Positions 29,849 through 39,111 of a DNA stretch of 64,000 nucleotides are shown here, piece after piece. The translations under genes and the position numbers were made by a program. The notes below the pieces were generated by a model that worked only from the letters and a program-made list of their open reading frames with translations, was not told where the DNA came from and searched no databases. The DNA lies in NCBI GenBank assembly GCA_947627875.1, contig CANQXS010000003.1, forward strand, positions 1 through 64,000, given 5' to 3'. Each line of letters begins with the position of its first letter. Position 1 is the first letter of the stretch. Origin of the DNA: an uncultured Clostridia bacterium. Its GTDB lineage: Bacteria; Bacillota; Clostridia; Oscillospirales; Ruminococcaceae.

Positions 29849-31111
29849 TTACTTCTCCGACGAATACCCCGTCTGCTTCAGGAACTCCGCTAAGTCCCCG
29901 CCAGGCAGGTCGCATTCGAGCTCCTCGTCGGCTGTGATGTAGTGCAGGACCAGCTTCTGCGGCTCGGCGTCGGGGTCGGTGTCACCGCCCGAGACGGTGA
30001 GCAAATACCCTCTGTCTTCAAGGAAGAACCGCAGGATATACATTCCCGAGCCGACGTCGTCGCTGCGGTAGCTCTCAAAGTCCGACCAGGTTACGCCGTC
30101 CTCCTCGTTCAGTATCTCGATGAGCTTTTCTAAGGTAAGCCTCTCCCTGCCGTCGGCGTCGGGGTCGTAGGGGCGGGTATAGGCGTTTATCAGCGTTATC
30201 TTCGAGCCCTCTGCAAGCTTTCTGCCGCTAAGCTCGAGGAAAATGTATTTCTCGACTTCTGCGTCGCCGTCGCCGAACGTCCCCGAAAGGACTATCTGAT
30301 ACTCTTTGTTAGCGTAGGTTACGGCATTGACCCGAAAATCGGCGGGACTCGACCCCGAATAGGCGTAGATGATTATAAGCGAGTTTTCCTCAAACCAATC
30401 CTCGGGATAATCCCCGAGCTTCGCCTCGAATTCCCCGATCTGCGGCTCGTTTTCAAGCGACCAGTAATAGCTGTCCTTAAGCGCGTTATAATACTCCTCT
30501 AACTCTTCGCGGGTGTTTATCGGAGCGGCGTCGGGAAGGTCGGTTTCGCCCGCGCTCGCCGATACCGATGAAAAATCGAAGGCGATCGAGTCTCTCTCGG
30601 GGATGGGGCTACCCGCGAACTGCTTTCCGTAAAGCCCCTCCAAGAGCCGCGCGGTGTCGTTTTCAAAGGAGCCGTATTCGATTATCGCGTTTCCCGAGAG
30701 CCAGAAGTGGATAGGGCAGGCGTAGTCGATGACCATTCCGCCGCCGTCATAGCCGTATTCGCTGCCGTCTCCGCCGTAGTTCGAGGCTTCGTCGGCTGCG
30801 GTCTCTGGGCTGTCGTAAAGCCTTATATAAGCCGCCTCGCCGCCGTCAAGCTCCAGAACGTAATATTCCTCGGGGATATGCTCGATGCCCTCAAAACTGT
30901 AATCTTCGGTGCTTTCGCGCCTGACTTCTTTTAGCAGCCCCGCTTCGTCTAAAAAGCTTCTGAGCTTTTCGACCTCGTCGGGCAGGGCGTCGGGCTCGGT
31001 CGACTGGGGGATATCCCCCGAAACAACGCCGTTTTGCCCGCCGTCGGGAGTTTTCGGCGTGCAGCCGGCAAGGCAGAGCGCCGCAAGCAAAATTATCATA
31101 AACCGCTTCAT
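29849..31111 (-). CDS. Hypothetical lipoprotein
   Basis: MKRFMIILLAALCLAGCTP lipobox; RBS GGAAG 7 nt upstream. Confidence 0.75.
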   Translation of the reverse strand: MKRFMIILLAALCLAGCTPKTPDGGQNGVVSGDIPQSTEPDALPDEVEKLRSFLDEAGLLKEVRRESTEDYSFEGIEHIPEEYYVLELDGGEAAYIRLYDSPETAADEASNYGGDGSEYGYDGGGMVIDYACPIHFWLSGNAIIEYGSFENDTARLLEGLYGKQFAGSPIPERDSIAFDFSSVSASAGETDLPDAAPINTREELEEYYNALKDSYYWSLENEPQIGEFEAKLGDYPEDWFEENSLIIIYAYSGSSPADFRVNAVTYANKEYQIVLSGTFGDGDAEVEKYIFLELSGRKLAEGSKITLINAYTRPYDPDADGRERLTLEKLIEILNEEDGVTWSDFESYRSDDVGSGMYILRFFLEDRGYLLTVSGGDTDPDAEPQKLVLHYITADEELECDLPGGDLAEFLKQTGYSSEK

Positions 31112-31260
31112 ATTCATACTTCCTTTCAAAAAGCCTTCAACTGTAATACGCTTTTCGGGTGCAAAAAATTGCACCCGAATGCGATTTTTTAAAACTGAGT
31201 TTGATAAAAGGGGACTCCGTAAGAGCCCCCTTTTGAGTCTTAAAGCCGAGCCTGAAGTCG

Positions 31261-33885
31261 TCAGGTCCTTGCAGCGGCCTGGATTATCGCCGTAACGAGC
31301 GCGAATGCAAGAGTATAGGCGATGACAACGGTTGCGGTGAGGACTTCGGTGAATATCCCCACGAGCGACAGCACTACCGCTAATATCACTCCGAGGACCG
31401 CCGAGAGCATCTGAACGCCGATGCCTACCGCGGCGGAGCGCTGGAGCCTCTTTGTTCCCGTAAGGAGCATCGCGAGCGAGGCGAAATGCCCCGAGTAGAT
31501 CATAGGCGACGACATCTTTTCAACATAAGAGGTGTATTCGTCGTATTCGCTGTGATATCTGAACGGCAGGAGCTTGAACATATTCGGCGCCACCCCGAAG
31601 AGCTCGGCTATCCTCGAAATGCTGAGGAGCGAATCCACCGAGCGCAAAATCACCGTAAGCTTCTGCTTTTCAAGGTCTCTCAAGCCCCTGGCGACGGTCA
31701 CCGAAGCCTTGAGCTTAACTACGAATATCATCGCGAGCGAGCCGCCTATCGAGAGATATTGCAGGCTCGAGCCGTCCTTGGCGTATTGTGCTTCCTTTTC
31801 GGGAGTGGGCAGCCCCTCTATAGAGTGGCTCTCCATAAGCGCGCGGTTGCCGAACAGAACGCGCTTGTTCTGTATCCACCCCAAAAGCCCGAGCCCGTCT
31901 TCATAGAGATAGCTCTCGACCGGGAAGAGCATTTCGGTCTTGCCCTTTATCATTTTATAGAAGGTGGGTCTTAAAATGCTCTCGGTCTGGCAGCAGAGCG
32001 AAGCGGCGTAGATTATACCGTCTTCGATAGGGGTCTTCTTGGCGGGCTTTATGTTTACTATCTCGACCATTCCGTCGGGGAAGAGGTCTATAGCGTCTAT
32101 AAGAACAGAGTTGGTATCGGCAAAGGTATCAACGGCGGAATATCCGAGCATTACCGCGGAGGATTGCAGATATTTCTTAGAAGCCTTCGCAAGGGGAATG
32201 TTGGCGACGAGCATCATTCCGGCGGCGGAGCATATAGCATAAGCTCCCGCGGCGCAGGAAAGACCGTACATTATCATTCTCGTTCCGTCGGTCACCGCCT
32301 CGGGGTGGAGAAATGCCGAGATGACTCCGACAATAATTGAGATTACGGTTATTATCGGGACGTAGTATTTGCAGAATGCGTCGGTCATATCGGGGGAGTA
32401 GCTGTTCTTGATGAAATCGCTCACGAATTCGGTCTTGCGCGAGGTCGCGAGCGACGGGAAATCGGTCAGCGCGCCCTTGGTGAATTTAGCGGCGGCGTCT
32501 TCGTCGTCTACCTTCATCACTGCGTATTTTGAATATCCGCCCGAAACATATCTGAAGTTGCGCTCGGTCCTTGTGACTATCAAAAGCTTGCCTATCGTAT
32601 TTATCAGCAGCCCGATTATCGAAACGCTGATGTAAACGTTTACCGTAGAGAGCTGAACGAGCTCGGTGTCGGTCAAAAGGGCTATGCCCGAGCCGATGCT
32701 CAGAAGAGCCGATACCGCCGCAAGGCTGTCGCTGTCGGCCTTAAGGGTGAAGAGCTTTTTCAGCCCGACGACCAATACCGTATATGAGACAAAGCAGGCG
32801 GCGAGCCCGAGTATGACGTTTACAAAGAGATAGGGCATTCCCTGGTTTTCTGATTTGGAGAGAAGCGAGATCACCGGCAGCCCGATATCGTTGGCGACGG
32901 CTACATAAGCCGACACTATCGAGGTCACCAGCAGAACGCAGAGCCTAACGACAAGGCTTGCCTTTAGCGAGGATATTCCGCTCGCCATCTCCTTTGCCTG
33001 CTCGAAGCCCGTGAAGTCGGCGACGTCGTCCTTCGAGGGCTTTTCCTCGTCCTCCGAGGATATAACGAACTGCTTTACCCTTTCGCGGCGCTTGGCGTTA
33101 AGATATGCGAGACGCTCCTCCTCGGTGGCGTTTTCGTCGAGCCCGACCTCGGTGTTGGGGATTATCTTCGAGCCTATATCGAGCTCGATGTCGTCAATAG
33201 AGGCGCGGTTTACCGGCGGGACCTTAGATTCGCGGTGCTTCGGGACTCCGCGCTCCTTCTTGAGCTTCATAAGCCCTTCCATTATCGCGGTGTTGGAGCC
33301 GTTTTCGCGGAGCGGTCTTATCGGCTGCTCGGTGCGGTGAATGGTGTCTTCGACAGGTCTTACCTTCGGCTCGGCTTCTGCGGGAGCCTCGGCGGGAGCT
33401 TTCGGCTCGGGAGCCTTTTCGGGCTCGGCGGGCTCGTCGTTTAAAACTCTTTCGATAACGTCGGTGCCCTGCAGGGTGTTCTTTGCGTGGCGGATACCTA
33501 TGTCTTCCGGCTCAACACTGCGCTCGGACTCAGCAGTGTTCAGCGGCTGAGAGAGCTTTTCAAATATCACCGCGGTCTCGCTCATCTGCGGGGGCTCGCG
33601 GGGCGGCTGCTCCTCATTTTCGGCAGGGGAGGGCTGCTCTGCGGCTTCCTCCTCTTCGGGGGTGAAGGCATAGCTGTTGTCGCCTATTTCGAGCACATCT
33701 TCGATGATCTCGGTCTTCGGTCCTACCTTCGACGCCGGCTTTGAAGCAGCTTCGCGGTCGCCGCTGTGGTCAAGGCTGTTTATGAGAGCGTCGAGGTCGA
33801 GGGTGTCCTCGCTGTGGCGCTTTCCCGGAGCCTTGCCGGAGTATTCGCTGATGATGTCGTCAACAGAAAAATTCTTGTCTGCCAT
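31261..33885 (-). CDS. Multi-pass membrane protein: degenerate P-type ATPase-like core with long disordered N-terminus
   Basis: ANIPLAKASKKYLQSSAVMLGYSAVDTFADTNSVLIDAIDLFPDG and KRVLFGNRALMESHSIEGLP...SIGGSLAMIFVVKLKASVTVARGLRDLEKQKLTVILRSVDS...ELFGV line up with the P1B ATPase layout but lack CPC, DKTGT and TGDN motifs. Confidence 0.7.
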   Translation of the reverse strand: MADKNFSVDDIISEYSGKAPGKRHSEDTLDLDALINSLDHSGDREAASKPASKVGPKTEIIEDVLEIGDNSYAFTPEEEEAAEQPSPAENEEQPPREPPQMSETAVIFEKLSQPLNTAESERSVEPEDIGIRHAKNTLQGTDVIERVLNDEPAEPEKAPEPKAPAEAPAEAEPKVRPVEDTIHRTEQPIRPLRENGSNTAIMEGLMKLKKERGVPKHRESKVPPVNRASIDDIELDIGSKIIPNTEVGLDENATEEERLAYLNAKRRERVKQFVISSEDEEKPSKDDVADFTGFEQAKEMASGISSLKASLVVRLCVLLVTSIVSAYVAVANDIGLPVISLLSKSENQGMPYLFVNVILGLAACFVSYTVLVVGLKKLFTLKADSDSLAAVSALLSIGSGIALLTDTELVQLSTVNVYISVSIIGLLINTIGKLLIVTRTERNFRYVSGGYSKYAVMKVDDEDAAAKFTKGALTDFPSLATSRKTEFVSDFIKNSYSPDMTDAFCKYYVPIITVISIIVGVISAFLHPEAVTDGTRMIMYGLSCAAGAYAICSAAGMMLVANIPLAKASKKYLQSSAVMLGYSAVDTFADTNSVLIDAIDLFPDGMVEIVNIKPAKKTPIEDGIIYAASLCCQTESILRPTFYKMIKGKTEMLFPVESYLYEDGLGLLGWIQNKRVLFGNRALMESHSIEGLPTPEKEAQYAKDGSSLQYLSIGGSLAMIFVVKLKASVTVARGLRDLEKQKLTVILRSVDSLLSISRIAELFGVAPNMFKLLPFRYHSEYDEYTSYVEKMSSPMIYSGHFASLAMLLTGTKRLQRSAAVGIGVQMLSAVLGVILAVVLSLVGIFTEVLTATVVIAYTLAFALVTAIIQAAART

Positions 33886-33902
33886 AATTGTCCTCCCGTC
33901 CT

Positions 33903-34673
33903 TTACCTGCTGCCGTCGGCGGCTTCGCGCTGCCTCAGGACCTCATACATAAATATTCCCGCCGCCACGGAGGCGTTGAGCGAGGTTATCTTCCCTTTAA
34001 GCGGAAGCTTAAGCATAAAGTCGCATTTTGAAGCGGCAAGCTTTCCTATTCCGAAGCCCTCAGAGCCTATAACAAGCCCTATCGGACCCTTTAAGTCGGT
34101 CTTTGTGTAATCCTCTCCCGAGGCGTCGGTGCCGTATATCCAGAGCCCCTGCTCCTTCAGCTCGTCTATCGCGGCGGGGATATTCGGGACTCTCGCCACA
34201 GGCACCCAGCTTGCGGCTCCCGCGGAGGTCTTGAAAACGGTCTCGCTAAGCGAAGCCGAACGCCTCTTAGGGATAATGACCCCGTGGGCTCCCGCACATT
34301 CGGCGGTCCTGATTATCGCGCCGAGGTTATGCGGGTCTTCTATCCCGTCGCATATTATCACGAACGGGGGCTCGTTCTTTGCCCTGGCGGCGTCGAGAAT
34401 GTCTTTTATCCCGACGTATTCCGCGCAGGCTCCGAATGCTATCACGCCCTGATGAGCCGCCCCGCCAGAAATTTCGTCGAGCTTCTGCCTGCCGGCTTCC
34501 TTAACTACGGCGCCCTGCTCTTTGGCGAGCCTTGCGATAAGGCTGAGCGAGCCGCCCTCGCCGCTGATGTAAACGCTGTCGATCGGTCTTCCCGCCTTAA
34601 GCGCCTCGAGTACGGGGTTCCGCCCGATTATAAGGTCGCTCCGCACGGGTTTATTCAAAGGTTTTCTGTCCAT
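33903..34673 (-). CDS. rlmB: TrmH-family 23S rRNA 2'-O-methyltransferase (RlmB)
   Basis: IIGRNPVLEALKAGRPIDSVYISG, DGIEDPHNLGAIIRTAECAGAHGVIIPKRRSASL, IGLVIGSEGFGI, SLNASVAAGIFMYEVLRQR. Confidence 0.94.
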   Translation of the reverse strand: MDRKPLNKPVRSDLIIGRNPVLEALKAGRPIDSVYISGEGGSLSLIARLAKEQGAVVKEAGRQKLDEISGGAAHQGVIAFGACAEYVGIKDILDAARAKNEPPFVIICDGIEDPHNLGAIIRTAECAGAHGVIIPKRRSASLSETVFKTSAGAASWVPVARVPNIPAAIDELKEQGLWIYGTDASGEDYTKTDLKGPIGLVIGSEGFGIGKLAASKCDFMLKLPLKGKITSLNASVAAGIFMYEVLRQREAADGSR

Positions 34674-34776
34674 ATTACGTCCTTCGGCAATTACACAAAT
34701 TTATACATATATCATTATAGCACAGACGCGGCGATTTGAAAAGCCCTTTTTTCGGGAATTACCGCCAAAATATGAA

Positions 34777-35049
34777 TTAAATTTTTGTGTAAAGAAGCAA
34801 TACCGCCGCGAGAGCAGCAAGCGCCGCCCCGAGGCTCAGCGACAATACCGCCACCGTAAGCCGCAGGTCTCTCGGCTTTTTGGGGCTTTTCACCGGTTCG
34901 AGCGACGCGATATAGTCGTTCGCGGCAGAAACCGCCTCGCCCTTTTTCGGGTAGGGCTTATCGGCGCGAAGATAGAGCACCGCCCTCTCGAAATAGCCGC
35001 TCGCCGGGCTCTTGATCTCAACTATTCTCTTTGTAACTCCCTTTAACAT
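34777..35049 (-). CDS. Small single-TM hypothetical protein
   Basis: MLKGVTKRIVEIKSPASGYFERAVLYLRADKP...LTVAVLSLSLGAALAALAAVLLLYTKI. Confidence 0.6.
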   Translation of the reverse strand: MLKGVTKRIVEIKSPASGYFERAVLYLRADKPYPKKGEAVSAANDYIASLEPVKSPKKPRDLRLTVAVLSLSLGAALAALAAVLLLYTKI

Positions 35050-35513
35050 TCCGATACCTCGCAATACCTTTATTTCCCGTAACTTCTTCCGAAATTATGC
35101 CCGCGACCGCGCGTTTGTATACATTCTGTATATCCGAATTTCAACGCGGCGGTTGAAAACTCCGTTGAAAGTGTTGAAAACATTCGCTCAGCTAAAGCCA
35201 AAGTGTTAAAAAAACGGTTGAAAAGTTGGAAAACTCGCGGTTTTTCGGCTTTCCGTTTTCAACCGACCCGCATTTTGGGTTATACAGTCGGTAAAAAAAG
35301 TTTTATTCACTGTTTTTGCGCCGCCTGCGGATACGGCTTCGGGGGGCGGGGTTCGCAAAACGTCGAAAAAAGGCGGATTCCGATTCAGCCGAAAAAAGGG
35401 CGCCGCTCCTTTTGCTCTCCTTTCGGAGGCGCGGGGGCGGCGGTTTTTCGTTCAAAAAATTATCACGAGTACAAAATCACGGACGTTTATTCATCGCTGT
35501 GCATAAGACCCGT

Positions 35514-36203
35514 TCAGGGCTTGCGGGAGGTCAGAAATTCGACGGCTCTTTCGACGGCGTCGCGGGAGTTGCCCCAATCGGCGTTTTCGCCGTTGTTGCG
35601 GTAGTCGAACATCGAGCAGAAGTGTGAAACGTCGCTGTAAAGCCCGCGGATATGCTTCGAGGCGAGGGCGATGCAGTCGTCTCTCAGGTCGGCGGCGGTG
35701 CGCTTGTCGAGCCCCTCGGCGGTGAGATTGCAGAGCATTTCGCAGTGGGGCATACAGATGTATTCCTGCGACTTAAACAGCTCGCGGAACTCCTTCGAGG
35801 TCTTATACTGCTCGAAAACGGTCACCATTAGGCGCTCCATAGCCCAGTCGACCTTTGAGCAGACGAAGCAAGTGGAGTTGTTTTTTACGAGCGATTTTAC
35901 CTTTTTCTGCTTGCCTTCAAAGAGCGTCGGCTTCGAGAACACCTCTTTTTCGAGGGTGTCGAGGCGGGTCTGGAGCATAAGGGCGAGGGAGAGGCGGTTT
36001 TTCTGCTTGAGCATCTGGTCGAAATGGGTCTTGCAGAAGCCGAGGCGGTTGGTTTCGATCCTTACGTCGGGCTCCATCATCGCCGCGCCCATTATGTATT
36101 CGGTGGTGCGCTTTTCGAGCATATCGCGCATGCGGCAGATAGGGCAGCCCTCGCGGGGCTCGAAGATCTCGCTCACGGGAATGGTTAAAATACTTTCTCT
36201 CAA
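35514..36203 (-). CDS. DUF6062-like protein
   Basis: TTG start with GGAGG; LRESILTIPVSEIFEPREGCPICRMRDMLEKRTTEYIMGAAMMEPDVRIETNRLGFCKTHFDQML; CxxC/CxxH cysteine pairs. Confidence 0.65.
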   Translation of the reverse strand: MRESILTIPVSEIFEPREGCPICRMRDMLEKRTTEYIMGAAMMEPDVRIETNRLGFCKTHFDQMLKQKNRLSLALMLQTRLDTLEKEVFSKPTLFEGKQKKVKSLVKNNSTCFVCSKVDWAMERLMVTVFEQYKTSKEFRELFKSQEYICMPHCEMLCNLTAEGLDKRTAADLRDDCIALASKHIRGLYSDVSHFCSMFDYRNNGENADWGNSRDAVERAVEFLTSRKP

Positions 36204-36261
36204 AATATGACCTCCTTTTTTCCGGTAAAAGAGACTTGCGGAGTTTTGCTTCCACACCCCC

Positions 36262-36620
36262 TGACCCCCCTCTCCCTCAGGAGAGGAAGAGGGGGGCATC
36301 ACCCTACCCCCTGGTCGTTCACCGTTCGGCGAACGACACGACCCCTCCCCTCGAGGGGAGGGGTAATAGGGTTCCTCGAAAGAACTTTCGAGGGTGGGAA
36401 TTTGGTGCGGCTCTTTCGGGCGCGAATGCGCATCGCCGCGCCGTTTCCCTTTGTAACCGTTTCGGCAAAAGTCCTTTAGCAGGCGCGGCTACTGACAGCG
36501 TTTCAAGGGGAGAGCCCCGAGAGGGGGAAATCGCAATCCCCCTCTCGGGCGTGCTCTTTTCGCTTCACTTTTCTGCACGAGCAGAAAAGTGACGGAGCCC
36601 TCCCCCATTGGGGAGGGAGG
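36262..36620. repeat. Multi-hairpin island (at least five strong inverted repeats)
   Basis: GTCGTTCACCGTTCGGCGAACGAC, CCCCTCCCCTCGAGGGGAGGGG, CCTCGAAAGAACTTTCGAGG, CCCGAGAGGGGGAAATCGCAATCCCCCTCTCGGG, TCACTTTTCTGCACGAGCAGAAAAGTGA. Confidence 0.8.
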
Positions 36621-36733
36621 AGAGGGTGGGGGTGTTGCAGGAAAATATCCTTCCTTCCGCAAAGCCTCTTGAAAATAATCTCCTTTTATATTATAATGGA
36701 TAATCAACGGAAATTCAAGTGCCGGAGGGAAAT

Positions 36734-37540
36734 ATGAAATACGAAATTTCGGGAAGCGATATAATTCTCTATGAGGACGACCTCGTTTTGGACGACGTTT
36801 TAGACACCGGTCAGGCGTTTCGCTGGGATAAGATCGGCGAAAACGCCTATTTCGGCTACTGCCTCGACCACCCGCTCGAGATATCCGGCTCGGGCGGCAG
36901 GTTCGTTCTCAAAAACACCTCCGAAGAGGATTTTCTCGGCGTATGGGCGCCATATTTCGACCTTGAGACCGATTATTCTGCGCTGAGAAAGCTCTATTCC
37001 TCCGACGCTGTTCTCTGTTCTGCCTGCGAATTTTCGCGGGGGATACGCCTGCTTCGGCAGGACAGCTGGGAGGCGCTCGTTAGCTTCATATTCTCGTCGA
37101 ACAACAACATTATGAGGATAAAGGGGATAATCTCGCGGCTCGCCGCCCATTACGGGCATTTCCCGACGGCGGGGGAGCTGAGCGTTGAAACCCCCGAGAG
37201 CCTCGGATATCTTCGCGCGGGATTTCGGGCAAAATATATCGTCGACGCGGCGCAGAAGGTAGCTTCGGGCGAGGTAGACCTCAAAAAAGCCGCCGTGCTT
37301 CCTTATGAAGAGGCAAAGGCGGAACTTATGAAGATAAAGGGCGTCGGTCCGAAGGTCGCAGACTGCGTTCTGCTCAGCGGAATGTACCGCACCGAGGCGT
37401 TCCCGATAGACGTTTGGATAAAACGCGTTATGGAGGAATACTACAAAGACGGTCTGCCGCAGGAGTTTTACGGGACCCGCGGCATAGCGCAGCTCTATCT
37501 GTTCAACTACATACGCAAATATAAAGGAGAAAAAAAGTGA
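36734..37540 (+). CDS. 8-oxoguanine DNA glycosylase / DNA-3-methyladenine glycosylase family
   Basis: TGQAFRWDKIGENAYFGYC (OGG N-domain), LMKIKGVGPKVADCVLLSGMYRTEAFPIDVWIKRVM (HhH-GPD). Confidence 0.88.
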   Translation: MKYEISGSDIILYEDDLVLDDVLDTGQAFRWDKIGENAYFGYCLDHPLEISGSGGRFVLKNTSEEDFLGVWAPYFDLETDYSALRKLYSSDAVLCSACEFSRGIRLLRQDSWEALVSFIFSSNNNIMRIKGIISRLAAHYGHFPTAGELSVETPESLGYLRAGFRAKYIVDAAQKVASGEVDLKKAAVLPYEEAKAELMKIKGVGPKVADCVLLSGMYRTEAFPIDVWIKRVMEEYYKDGLPQEFYGTRGIAQLYLFNYIRKYKGEKK

Positions 37541-38661
37541 AGATCGCCGGAGTTATCGCCGAGTATAACCCCTTCCATCTCGGGCATAAATATCACCTCG
37601 AAAAGACCCGCGAGGCGGGCGCGACGCATATCGCCGCCGTTATGAGCGGGAGCTTTGTCCAGCGCGGAGACGTCGCCGTTTTCGACGCCTACGGCCGAGC
37701 CTGCGAAGCCGTAAAGGGCGGAGCCGACCTCGTTTTGGAGCTCTCGCCGGAGTATTCCCTCGGAGCCGCGCGCGACTTCGCAAGGGCGGGGATAAGCGTT
37801 CTTAGGCGGCTCGGGTGCGTCGATATGCTCTCCTTCGGCGCCGAGACCGACGATATAGAGGCGCTGCGTTCGGCTCTTGAAAGTATAACCGCCTCTGAGC
37901 TCGAAATAAAATCGCTGATGTCGTCAGGGAGGACTTACCCCCAGGCGGCCGCGGAGGTCTGCGGAGAAAGCGTCGCAAAAATGCTCAGCCCCAACAACAC
38001 CCTCGCGCTCGAATATCTCCGTGCGCTCAAGGGCAGCGGTATCGAGCCGCTCGCCGTAAAGCGAACGGTTCCCCACGACGGCGAAGAGGGAAACGGCTGC
38101 TTTGCCTCGGCTTCGATGATAAGAAGCCTCTTAAAAGAGGGGAAAAGCGCCGAAAAATTCCTCGGCTACAGCTTTGAGGGCGAGCCGTATTTTGCCGAAA
38201 ACGGCGAAAAAGCTATATTGTGGCGGCTCTCGCAGATGACGAAGGAGGACTTCGCAGAGGTCCCGTATTGCGGAGAGCTCGCGGGGCGGCTCTATGAAGC
38301 CTCGCGGAGGGCGGCAAGCCTTGAGGAGCTTTATTCGAGGGTGAAATCGCGGAACGTGACCCATTCGAGGGTGAGGCGGGCGGTAATGCTCGCGGCGCTC
38401 GGGGTGAGAGAAAAAGACGTTGCCGAGCCAGCATTTGCGCGGGTGCTCGCGCTCAACGAACGCGGAGCGGAGATACTTAAAGCCTGCCGAAAAACCGCGC
38501 AGATACCGCTCGGGAGCTCGCTTGCGGAGCTTTCGAGGATTTCTCCCGAGGCAAAAAGGCAGGCGGAGCTGATTGAGCTCGGCTCGCGGCTGCAAAGCCT
38601 TTGCGGGCAGGCGACAGAGGGCGCAACGGAATACGAAAAGAGCGCGAGGATAATAAAATAG
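37537..38661 (+). CDS. tmcAL: tRNA(Met) cytidine acetate ligase (TmcAL / YlbM family)
   Basis: MKIAGVIAEYNPFHLGHKYHLEKTREAGATHIAAVMSGSFVQRGDVAVFD. Confidence 0.92.
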   Translation: MKIAGVIAEYNPFHLGHKYHLEKTREAGATHIAAVMSGSFVQRGDVAVFDAYGRACEAVKGGADLVLELSPEYSLGAARDFARAGISVLRRLGCVDMLSFGAETDDIEALRSALESITASELEIKSLMSSGRTYPQAAAEVCGESVAKMLSPNNTLALEYLRALKGSGIEPLAVKRTVPHDGEEGNGCFASASMIRSLLKEGKSAEKFLGYSFEGEPYFAENGEKAILWRLSQMTKEDFAEVPYCGELAGRLYEASRRAASLEELYSRVKSRNVTHSRVRRAVMLAALGVREKDVAEPAFARVLALNERGAEILKACRKTAQIPLGSSLAELSRISPEAKRQAELIELGSRLQSLCGQATEGATEYEKSARIIK

Positions 38662-38778
38662 CGCAAGTGAGCGGCAGCAAGCTGTAAAAGTTTTCGGTCA
38701 AGCCTTTTTCAAAAACAATGTGTCGGGGCGAGTCAAAAAGCTATGGCAATTTATATGAAACAAAGCCTCATTTTCCTG

Positions 38779-38807
38779 TTGACTTTTTTTGCGGGTTGTG
38801 ATACTAT
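38779..38807 (+). promoter_or_regulatory. Promoter upstream of the valS T-box leader
   Basis: TTGACT-17 bp-TACTAT. Confidence 0.6.
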
Positions 38808-38817
38808 GACTTTATAA

Positions 38818-39060
38818 AGGCGAAGACAGGGAGGATCCCGCTCCCGAGCGCTTTTTCAGAGAGGCGGGCAAGGTGAGAGCCGCCGGAGCGCTTTGCGGGA
38901 CCGTAGCCCTTGAGCCGGAAAGAAGAAAGCATTTTTTGCAAGTAGAGCTTTCCCGTGTGCGCACGTTAAAGCGCGTTAAGTGGCGCGGCTGTCCGCGCAA
39001 TTTGAGTGGTACCGCGGGAATTTTCTCGTCTCAAAGCAGGGGCTTTGGGGCGGTTTTTTA
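38818..39060 (+). ncRNA. T-box leader (valine, upstream of valS)
   Basis: T-box motif AATTTGAGTGGTACCGCGGGAA at 38999-39020, terminator GGGGCGGTTTTTT, stem I-like GGTGAGAGCC; immediately precedes valS. Confidence 0.92.
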
Positions 39061-39111
39061 TCGCCTCTGCCCGCAAAATCAAGCCTAAACAGGCGAAAGG
39101 AAAGGTACTCG

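Noticed and set aside
35152-35276. CRISPR or tandem repeat array of GTTGAAAA
   Set aside because: Repeat too short and spacing irregular.
36204-36592. ORFs in the hairpin island (e.g. HPLTPLSLRRGRGGHHPTPW)
   Set aside because: Translations of palindromic repeats without RBS; likely noncoding.
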